Of a DNA stretch of 64,000 nt, positions 1-8,981 are shown piece after piece (the stretch's first letter is position 1; every line of letters starts with the position of its first letter). A program made the position numbers and the translations under genes. A model generated the notes under the pieces. The model was not told the origin of the DNA. It saw only the letters and a program-made list of their open reading frames with translations, and did no database searches. The DNA is taken from contig AP025071.1 in NCBI GenBank assembly GCA_036186865.1, forward strand, positions 11,019,879 to 11,083,878, in the 5' to 3' direction. Origin of the DNA: Eustoma russellianum. Its lineage: Eukaryota > Streptophyta > Magnoliopsida > Gentianales > Gentianaceae.

Positions 1-1313
1 GTTCTGAAAACAGATTCTGTTTTCAGGACCTGTTTTAAAACGTTTTTAAAACTAGGTTAGAGGTCTCCAAAAATTATGCAATTTTTAGAGAACTTAGCCT
101 CAGATGTTATGATGGTCCCCTAAAAATGTCAAATTAAAATTCAACCTTTAACCCCTTCAAAAACCGTTAGTACTCAGATTGTGCAAATCTGCCAGAAACG
201 GTAGATGGTTTTGAAAACTTAATTCCTATTTTTGTGAACGTCCAAATGATCTGAAAATTTGACCACTAACTCTTTATATACTATATTTTAATGGGTTGAA
301 ACAGTTTTGGAAAATTCTTTTGGGAAGTAGGTCAAATACAATTAAAGTCTCAACCTTTGCAAGTCTGAGAATCAGACTGCACTAGTCTCAGAACTTTTGA
401 TTTTTGATTGACTTATACTTGTCCAAAAGGGTTGACACTTATGCCAAATTAACCCTAGAACGTGCAAGTATGTTTTTGGAAATTTTTATAATTTTTGAAA
501 ATCGTTTGCTATTTTTCCGAACGTGAATAAAACGGATAAACAGTGCAGAAACTGAAAAGTAAATGCTGAAAGTAAATTGCACCGAGATTTTTATACTGGT
601 TCGGTTATAAACCACCTACTCCAGTCTTCAAGGAACACCTTCCTTAGTTCACACTAATCACACACACGCAGTACACCTTACCGCAGGGTTGATAGAGTTA
701 CACCTAACTCCAACCCTTTACAAACCTTGTATGACGAGTACAATTCACACGAACACCACCACCTCGCTAGAATGAAGATTGATCACACCTTGATCAATCC
801 TTTACAAAGATATATGAATGGTGGTTTATCTCAAGCCTATTCAAGATTGAAAGAATATGAATACAATAGGCTTACAAGAAGAAAGAAAGAAAGAGAGAAT
901 GTAGAAGAAGAAGAACTAGTCTTTTGATCACTTTGATTTTCCAATGCTTGGCCTTGTTTTGTTTGCTCTCTTCTCTTTCTTTTTAACATGTCCAGCCGTC
1001 CCCCTTAGAGTGTCTCCCCCTCTTGAAAATTATCTTTTAAGTCCTTGAGAGAGTGTAAGACATCATTGTGACAATGTCTTGCTTACTTGGCATCTTCTTA
1101 TTGGATGATCATTTAGTCTTCGCTTACTTGGCACCTCCTTATTGGCTCAACGTTGTCATCATGATGACATGGAAAAAAATCTGAGATTAACGCTTTAAAC
1201 ATGTGCCAATATCAATCATAAAATTATTTCCATAATGCATAAGATTGTCACATAAATTGCAAGACAATATTTCTCCAAAAATGGGTAAGAAAATCGTCCA
1301 TTATGATCATGCA

Positions 1314-1666
1314 CATGCTGAAATTTCAGCATGTGTATCATTCATCTTTTATTCAAATTATTGCCTATTTTGCATTGATTTAATCCAACAATTCAATCAT
1401 CATTTAGTGTGCAATATTCTCATCTTTTATGGAATAAACATTAGACAATAATATGACCTAAATTTCGGCCATGCACACTCCTACACATGCTGAAATTTTC
1501 AGCATGTGTGATATTCAAATATATCCCCACTTTAATTCCATAAAATATTTAAAACACTTTCAAATTGTCTTCTAATTAATCCACCTTAATCAAGACATAA
1601 AATATGAGTCATATTAATGAAAAAATCGGCCAGCACTAATTCTACATGCTGAAATTTTCAGCATGT
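1314..1666. repeat. Three spaced palindromes (CATGCTGAAA/TTTCAGCATG) in copia A LTR
   Basis: Perfect or near-perfect inverted repeats lie at 1314-1333 (20 bp, no spacer), 1483-1509 (27 bp, 1-nt centre) and 1644-1666 (23 bp, 1-nt centre). Each is preceded by a cggcc or cgtcc motif. Spacing is about 160-170 bp, so they look like the cores of three degenerate tandem units. The same triplet recurs in the other family A LTRs, near 34973, 35131 and 35304. Confidence 0.85.
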
Positions 1667-2413
1667 GTTTCAAATGAGACAAAGTTTGAAACCTTACCTT
1701 TTGTAGCTTCTTTCTTTAAGTCACCAACTTTGTATGATTGATTCTTGACCAATCAATATGCCAACAAGGCTCCACATATGCTTCATCTCAGCTGTAGGGG
1801 CTTGTATACATGTATATGCATGTGCTGAATTTCATTTTTTGCTAACTTTGTAAAATAGTGCACATTTAATAATACACACATGTAATATTCCAATCAGCCC
1901 TTAATTTAATTTTCTAGAACACTTTAAGATGTATATCATATGTAAAAAGTGTCTAGATACGTGTCACATGATGTGCTAAAAACGTTCCATGTGTTATGTG
2001 CGTAGAAAACCGAATTTTCGATATTTATCGATTACCCGATTTTTGTCTAATTTAAATTCCAACTTTTGCACATGTTATATATATTATGTTATACATAATA
2101 TATATAATATATACTTTAAATCTCAGCACTTGGCTGGTCTAAAGTGGTACCATTAACATGTGACAAAATTAAGCTTGGAATCTTCACATTTTGGCCTTAA
2201 TGTGGGGTGATTTGTGTGTGCCAACATGGAAAGTATTTTTGGCTGAACATATCATGTATGGCACGAAATTTTTGTGAATTTTTGACATATAGGGGCTGGC
2301 CATTTATTTATGGCAAGTACGTGACACGTTGGCGAAGTTTCGGTATTCGCCCGATACGACAAATTTCGGTTTAGAACCTTTTATCGTGTCGTATTTAATT
2401 TGTAATCACCATA

Positions 2414-2435
2414 TCTTATATCATATGATATAAGA
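2414..2435. repeat. 22-bp perfect palindrome in copia A LTR
   Basis: tcttatatcat is followed directly by its reverse complement. The identical palindrome is present at 34204-34225 and 42560-42581 in the other two family A LTRs. A further inverted-repeat cluster (taatgaact / agttcatta arms) lies at about 2671-2735, with counterparts at 33900-33965, 42260-42320 and 63330-63400. Confidence 0.85.
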
Positions 2436-3075
2436 CCTGAATATACTCATAAATATGAGTTAAGTGTAGTGGTGTGACGTTAACATACGTACGTAAAATA
2501 TATAACGCGTCGGTAGTACGTTGGAATACATGTGTATGTGCCTTTTTCAAAAAATCTGAAAATATGTATAATATATGTGTATGGGGCGTGTATAATAAAG
2601 ATGGGGAGGAGGAGAAAACTTTCCTTCCTTAGCCTTGTTTCCTTTGTGCCTTTTCTAAATGTAGCTTCCTTTAATGAACTACTTAGTTTATTAAACTAAG
2701 TACTTCACTTAATGAACTAGTTTAGTTCATTAATGGTGGCACCTGAAAATAGTATAAATACAACAAATGTTTGCCATATGATGTAAGCTTTAACGCTTCA
2801 TGGCTCGTTAGTATGGCAACATAATATATAAGCTAAATAAGGCAAGTAATAGCAATGTATAATGCATACATGTATATATATCATGCACGTTTATGCTATG
2901 TTCGTTTTTGTGCACATTTAAATCATGTATTTGAAAATCACTCAAACCCCTTTTTCTCTACAGCATTCCCACAAGATAACATAACCGAAATTCAGAAAGA
3001 TCAAACATTGTTCATAATACAAACATCTTGGCTGCACAAAAGTCCTTAAGCTTTGCTCCCTTCAGATTTCTTTGC

Positions 3076-3138
3076 CTATGGATACGGTACTCTCGGCTCA
3101 TCCTCGATCCACTTAGTCTTAGCATTTTCTGGCTCTGG
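3076..3138 (-). other. Conserved LTR mini-ORF (PEPE...WIEDEPR) of gypsy LTR B
   Basis: Just after a pyrimidine tract ending in ccccag (3135-3140, minus strand) an open frame reads PEPENAKTKWIEDEPRVPYP and stops at TAG (3076-3078). The LTR J copy at 50394-50450 reads PEPEFIEDEPRD-stop, and the LTR I copy ends FIEDDGEWAEWDV-stop. Frame, motif and stop are shared although the surrounding nucleotides differ. There is no in-frame ATG close by in B, so expression would need splicing or fusion to an upstream exon. Function unknown. Confidence 0.5.
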
Positions 3139-3153
3139 GGAAAAATAAAAGTG

Positions 3154-3173
3154 TGAGTGATAAAAATCACCCA
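3154..3173 (-). promoter_or_regulatory. Hairpin motif of gypsy LTR B
   Basis: On the minus strand TGGGTGAT and ATCACTCA pair around a 4-nt loop (one G-U wobble), directly after TTCTTGC. It is the counterpart of hairpins at 17761-17780, 22182-22201 and 50466-50486. Relative to those, one C-G pair is replaced by T-A, so pairing is kept. Confidence 0.6.
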
Positions 3174-3466
3174 GCAAGAATACAATAAACTACCATGAAA
3201 TACATAAAGAATTATAACATGAATGTAATACCCCGAAAACCTCAAATAATCATAATTCATACCTGATCTTTAATCCTGGGCTTGCTTGACGTTTAGCTTA
3301 AGCATAATTTTAGGTAATGCTATACCAATAATAACTTATTAACCATTAACTGTAACATGCAACATGTCTACATGCTCGTGAGTTATGCAATATGCAATGC
3401 ATGATGTCATGTCGTGTCAAAACATCATTTTGGTCCCATAAATAACATGTCATAAAAACAGAGTGT

Positions 3467-3772
3467 CAGATCAATTAACCCCGGATCTGAGTGGGTCTAG
3501 AACATGTATCAGATCAATTAACCCCGGATCTAAGCAGGTTCAGAACATGTATCAGATCAATTAACCCCGGACTGAGCGGGTCCAGACCATGTATCAGATC
3601 AATTAACCCTGGATCTGAGCGGGTCCAGAACATGTATCAGATCAATTAACCCCGGATCTGAGCGGGTCCAGAACATGTAACAGATCAATTAAGCTCGGAT
3701 CTGCACGGGTCTAGAACATATATATCAATAGACCAATTAACCCCGGGTCTGGAGTCGGGTTAGGCGCATGCT
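3467..3772. repeat. 43-bp minisatellite, seven copies
   Basis: Units beginning cagatcaattaaccccggat start at 3467, 3510, 3553, 3595, 3638 and 3681, with a degenerate seventh near 3730. Unit length is 43 bp (one copy lost a base). The array is GC-richer than its surroundings and lies just upstream of the hairpin in LTR orientation. Confidence 0.9.
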
Positions 3773-6289
3773 TAGCTGGCAAAGGAAATCATGAACCTTT
3801 CTTTAAAACATGGGACCATATAAAAAAAACTTTTCATGCGTAGCGGAAAACATTTTCTACTTGAAAGACTTGCTTGCATAAAACTCATAAAATCATATTC
3901 ATGTGGCATATGGGCGTGCATGATACATGAAATGATATGCAATGCAAGTCATGACGTGAATAATCGTAAGCATTTCTTATAACTTGTCACAAGCATGATT
4001 TTGGAACTAGGAATTTCCAGATTTTCTAATTTATGTTCATAGGCGGCTAACTAGGCTTATGAGACCTTAAAATCTTCATTATTTGGATCATAACCTAAGA
4101 AACACCCTAAGGCTTAACCCTTATAAGCCCAAACCATGTATAGAGATCCATATCCTCCGAATTGAGCCTTCTTAAATTAATCCTCTGTTCAGCCCAATTT
4201 CCAGCTTTAGTACATCCACTTTATATTAGTAGTTTCCCATCAAAACGTTAAGACCAACGGATTAATTTATATGGTCTTACTCCTTTATGTCTTTAGTGAT
4301 TATGATAAAATTTCAGGGTCAATCTAACGACTTTAAAGGGTTCATTTAATCATTTTTCTGAAACGGGTCATATGCTAAAACTGAACTGACCCATTTTACT
4401 AAACATTAAATTGTGGCAAAACCATGAATTCTTTTTCCAAAATTCCAACTCATACATGTCATAAACATGTAAGGCTAGCATCCTACCAAAAATTAGCCCA
4501 TTTGCATGTTCCTAAGATTCATTTTTGAGTCCATTAACTTGTTACTTAATTTTTGCTCTGTTCCAGTAATTTCAATTAAGCAGTGTTACTAATTAAATCA
4601 TCAAAAATAATCCACAACTTGTGTTACCAAAATTCCCGCTTGGGTACTGACTGCGCTCATAGGTTTTCTATCATGCCAAGAATCAACTTTATTGAACATA
4701 TACAAGGTCCTTTTTAAGCCAATCAAAAGGGTGTACTGTTCTGCTCAGTTCTAGACTTTTCAGTCTGAGCAGCTTTACTAAATATTTTATTAAAAATACT
4801 TCACAACTCACTTTACCAAAATTCCAACTTTCTTATTTCCTACACCCACAAGGCTATCACCACACCGAAAATCAGCTAGAAGGTCTCTTTTCAAGCCAAT
4901 CAAAAAGATGTACAGTTCTGCTCAGCTCCACACTTTTCAGTCTGAGCAGCTTTACCAAATAATTTATCAAACATATTCCACAATCCATTTTACCAAAATT
5001 CAAACTTTCATACTTCCTATACACACAGGACTACCACCACACCAAAAATAAGCCTTGTTGAACATCTCCAAGATCCATTTTAAGGTCATTCAATATGTTA
5101 CACCATTCTGCCAAAATCCAGAATTTCCAGTCTGAGCAGTTCCACCAAATATTTTATTAAAAATAATCCGTAACTTATTTTATCAAAATTCCAACTCTCA
5201 TATTTGCTACACACATAGGGTTAACTTTGTAACAAAAATCAGCTTGATTGAAGGTCTACAAGACCCATTTTTAGGCTAGTGAAAACGTGGCTCAATTCTG
5301 CCCAGTTTCAGTGGTTTGATGTTTGGTCATTCCTTTAAGTCAAATGTCCAATATTAATCTTGTTCTTAGGAAATAGATTAATGGTTACCACTTACACTCC
5401 TTTGTAACATGAATATCCAGATTCCATACTTATTATAAAGTCACCTTTGCATCATACCAAACAGTTTGTAGATAGTAAACCAAGCAAGTGTCATATATGT
5501 ACAAAACAAGGGTTCTTTCTTGAAATCAATACTCACCTCCCTTTTCATCCTTTAGGCCGAAACATATGTGGTACCTTAACCACATTTTACAATATGTATT
5601 CAAGCATGCAACACATTCAAGAGTCCTTTTTAGTCTAATCTTGCAACAACTTCATAAAAACTCATATTCATCACATGCATGCTTTTCCTAGGACCTTGCT
5701 AGTTGCAACCAAGGGTTAATCTTTCCTAGGCTCACTTAGGTACTCTTATTTCATCTTAAATCAGCCTCTTACTATATTGCATGTAAGAAAAGGCTCCATC
5801 TTTGAAAGAATAAATCACATGCAAAGCATTGTTCTTAAGGAATCACCAAGATATAATCTTAAACTTAAGATATTCAACTAAAGGTCATATCTTAAGAACT
5901 TCTAATCATTCAAGCCACTAACTCTTTAAGTAAATCATGAGAGATTAGTGTATACTTGCCTTCCTCAAGCTTAAGCCTCCTTAGTTTGGGACTTGGATGA
6001 AATGCAATCTTCTTTCTCTTCAATGTGCACCCAACGGTTTTAGGGAATGAAAAAGAACAAAGATTAGTCCTTTTCTTGGGTAAAAGATGTAACCAAATAG
6101 AGGCTAGATTGATTTACCAAGATGAAGTTTGAATGGTGTTCAATCCTCTTAAAAATCTAGCACCTCTTAAAGGCATGAAAGCTTGGGCCTAGTGACATGG
6201 TGGTCACGGTTTTCCTTGGGCAAGAAGGGGAGTACCAATGTGAGTTTTATCCTTTGAAATATAGAATTCATTTAGGAGGTTCTACATGC

Positions 6290-6300
6290 ACTTACCTAGA
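6290..6300 (-). promoter_or_regulatory. Splice-donor-like site (CATCTAG/GTAAGT) in gypsy LTR B
   Basis: The minus strand reads CCATCTAGGTAAGTGCAT, a strong match to the plant donor consensus. LTR L at 52553-52568 has the same site within longer flanking homology (aaaaccgtgacc, cactagg, ggtgctag and aaaaccgt blocks follow in the same order). With the acceptor-like site at 3135 it would define an intron of about 3.1 kb. This is sequence evidence only. Confidence 0.45.
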
Positions 6301-6559
6301 TGGGTTCTTGGAGCTTGAAGATGAAGATGGCCTTGACACTCCAAAGCTTCACTATGGCCGAAAGTTGAGCATGTGAAGGGAGGGGAAAATTGTCTAAGTG
6401 TTGTCTTGGATTGCTTTCTAGAGAGAGACAATTCAAGATACCATATAGTGGAGCTTCTAGGTTGTTCTCAAGATGAATCTTGATGGGGGATGGGAGAGGA
6501 AAACCATTGGATATGTTAGAGGGGAAAGGTTTTCCTTAACTTTTGTTAGGCTAATGAGA

Positions 6560-6755
6560 ACTAGTTAACCTTGGTTACTTTGTACCAACTATAGTTACTT
6601 TAGTTCAACTATTGTTACTTTATGTCAACTGTAGTTACTTTATGTCAACTATAGTTACTTTTTGTCAACTATAGTTACTTTTATTCAACTATGGTTACTT
6701 TATAGCTAACCTAGGTTACTTTACCCCAACTAGTGTTACTTCCTTAACCTTGTAG
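6560..6755. repeat. 20-21-bp minisatellite (gttactttatgtcaactata)
   Basis: About nine or ten imperfect copies of a unit like gttactttatgtcaactata occur in a row in the 5' part of LTR B. The central copies are nearly identical and the outer ones degenerate. Confidence 0.85.
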
Positions 6756-7079
6756 TAACCATGGTAATTTTCTTGGTCAACGATGGGGGGCGGGGTGGCG
6801 ATTTTGACCTTTGAGGGTCCCTACCATGCTTATTTTCTTTCCAAATGAGTTTAATAAGAAGCCATGTGGGTATTTGCCCCCTTTTTATTAATTATTTCCC
6901 CTTCTCTTGTTCTAAAATAAATTAGAAGAATCTTGAGTTCCCCTTGGCTAGGGCCGAAATTTTGGAGGCTTTAGGAGGAAATTGGGTATTTCTTATACCT
7001 TATAGCTCATGTTTGTTCTTGTTTTCTTTATTTTATTGTTCCCCAAGACAACCTATCTTGTCTTTCTTATTTTATTCTA

Positions 7080-7410
7080 TTCCAAGAATAGCATATGTAA
7101 ATATATTAAGATGTACAATATGTATGTCACCTAAACATGCATTATCATACCTTTTATGTACACGCATATATACATATGCATGATAATATACATACGCCTA
7201 TATGTGCATATACTTTTTATATATGTCTTTCTTTGTATACGCATTTATGTACATATTCATCTTATACACATATATCATATATACGTACATACATGTATAG
7301 TGGTATGTATCGTGTCTATAACTATATATGTCACTACTCGTATGTGAGTATATTTAACATGTACAATAGAAGTGTACAAAAGTGTTTGTATATATATATA
7401 TATATATCAT
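7080..7410. repeat. AT-rich simple-sequence block
   Basis: Alternating purine-pyrimidine DNA rich in atacat, tatatg and gtatac ends in a pure (TA)n run at about 7390-7406. The overlapping ORFs here translate to low-complexity YIYIH-type peptides and I do not regard them as genes. 7410-8007 holds further LTR B U3-like sequence with repeated gccgaaattt motifs and no gene. Confidence 0.75.
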
Positions 7411-8007
7411 GTATCACTTTCTAAAATTCTCCTTGACTTACTTAGCATGGTGGTTAGCCTAAAGTGACCATGGTAAAGGTCGAAATGCGTCTTGGTTGTA
7501 CCATGGGGAAAAATCCGACAGTAACAAGGGAAAATGGGGAGGGATACTTTCCATGTGCATAAGGCATGCTTATGAGCCATCTTGGTGTCTTGGCCATTGA
7601 CTACCTTTTCCATATTTCCTTATTTTCCTTCTTGCATGCTTGTATTCTTTAGATTTTAATTATGGCTTTTAGTAGTTACTTTAAATAATAAAATAGCTAG
7701 AGAGTTCTAAAGATTCTCTAAAGTCTTAGCCGAAATTTTTGAGGGTTCTTGGGGTAATTTAGTCGTTTTGTGTTTATCATATCCCATGCTTAATTAATTT
7801 ATGATATTATTTAATTTTCCTAATTATGATCTTAATCTTGCTTTGTGGGGCTCATTTACGTTTGCATTCTTATCAAAACAAATTTATTCTAAGGTTGATC
7901 AAGGCCTTTGGCCGAATTTACAAGAGTTTGGGGGTCAATATTGTCTTTTCACTTATTGCTTTATTCATTCTTATACAAGTATGATACGATTTTCGCGGGG
8001 TACAACA

Positions 8008-8930
8008 AGTGTCAGGTTTCCCACATTCATAGTACTTTATTTCCTCATTATTTTTATTTATATGATTCTTAAATGAGGTAGGCTTAGGTTTGTTTTTAAT
8101 CAATTTTCTCATGATCTTTCTTAATCTTTTAGCCATCGTGATTAGATCTTCATCATCGGAATCTGTGTCACTATCATCTGTGCGGTCATATGAGATAGAG
8201 ACGTATTCATTTGATTTAAAAGCAATAGCCTTACCTTGTTTTGACGTTGGTTCCAATTTCCTTATTGTAAGTTTGTTTTCATATACTTTTAAAGATCCGA
8301 TCAATTCCTCCACTTTTATTGATTTTGTTTCTTTACTCTCCTCAATTGCTGTGACTTTAAGGTCCCATTTGGGTGGGAGACTTCTTAGTACCTTTCAGAC
8401 CTTTTCCTATGTAGAAAAAGCTTTGCCAAGAGACTCAAGAGAATTATAGATGGCAATCGTAAATCCATATCAACAATAGATTCATTTGGCAATAATTTAA
8501 ATGCTCAAGAGTGGACATAAGCATATTTATTTTAGACTCCATAACTTGGCTAGTCCCTTCGTGTTTCATTTTTAGAATTCTCCACATCTCTTTAGCATTA
8601 GAGCAATTAGACACGTAACTTGATTCACTTTTACTCAACCCGTTTGAAAGTAATTGCATGGCTCTAGCATACATACTCAACTTCTTTTTGTCATCACTAG
8701 TGTATTCTTGTTTCGGTTTTACAACCTCTAATGTGACACCATCAGCAGTAGATAACTTAGAGGGAATGAAAGGACCGTCTTCTATTATAGACCACAAATC
8801 AATATCAATAGCCATAAGAAAGAGTTTCAGTCTAAGTTTCCATTGGATAAAGGACTCACCATCAAAAAGAGGACGCCTTTGACTCGACATACCTTCTTGC
8901 TCGGTTTGAAGCTAGTGGTTGTCATCTCAA
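8008..8930 (-). pseudogene. Copia D gag fragment, interrupted by gypsy LTR B
   Basis: The minus-strand translation matches the gag of copia A (36783 onward) and copia G. It has the PLFDGESFIQWKLRLKLFLMAID N-terminal block, an RAMQLL-NGLSKSESSYVSNCS block, then KMEELIGSLKVYE and the start of the zinc knuckle (YYECGKP), where LTR B begins at 8007. Gag would be the nucleocapsid-forming protein of a Sirevirus-like element. The reading frame is broken: the residues before MSSQ are out of frame (one A fewer than in copy A), and the two visible pieces (8444-8890 and up to about 8313) are in different frames. Protease, integrase and RT are not in the window; they would lie beyond LTR B to the left. 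Confidence 0.85.
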
Positions 8931-8967
8931 TAAGATCGTTGGATCTCCTTGTCATGAGTGTGCCTGC

Positions 8968-8979
8968 GCTCTGATACCA
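8968..8979 (-). other. Primer binding site of copia D
   Basis: The reverse complement reads TGGTATCAGAGC, complementary to the 3' end of initiator tRNA-Met. It is separated by two bases from the LTR end (...TCCTACA at 8982), the same spacing as in copia A. Confidence 0.9.
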
Positions 8980-8981
8980 CT

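Larger units (their letters stand above)
1..2962 (-). mobile_element. LTR of Sirevirus-like copia element, family A (left copy)
   Basis: The sequence matches the reverse complement of the LTRs at 33679-36728 and 42106-45089 over nearly its whole length. On the minus strand it starts TGTAGAGAAAAAGG at 2962 and runs off the left edge of the window about 110 bp before its expected end. It lies inside gypsy LTR B; the base after it (2963) begins the expected 5-bp duplication (gcatt), whose partner is outside the window. It is either the 5' LTR of a minus-strand element to the left or a solo LTR, and the window cannot decide. It has no coding capacity. Small ORFs at 727-927, 1245-1451 and 2855-3049 are LTR sequence. 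Confidence 0.85.
2963..8007 (-). mobile_element. Very long gypsy-type LTR (B)
   Basis: On the minus strand it begins TGTTGTACCCCGCG at 8007, matching the starts of the other gypsy LTRs here (TGTTATGAC, TGTTATGCC, TGTTACAAC). It is inserted in the zinc-knuckle codons of copia D gag. Its 3' end is cut off by the copia A LTR at 2962. From the hairpin-to-end distance in the other LTRs I expect roughly 170-200 bp more on the far side. At 5.0 kb or more it is about twice the length of gypsy LTRs F and I. It carries a splice-donor-like site at 6290-6297, a 43-bp minisatellite, a hairpin, an acceptor-like site and a mini-ORF. No gag or pol is visible. The extra length may include unrecognised insertions, for example the AT-rich block near 7137-7410. 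Confidence 0.7.

Noticed and set aside
3467..3772. Regular direct repeats, considered as a CRISPR array
   Set aside because: Units are contiguous 43-bp copies without unique spacers, no cas genes, and the context is a plant retroelement.
7137..7424. Overlapping Tyr/Ile/His-rich frames
   Set aside because: Translations of an AT-rich simple repeat.
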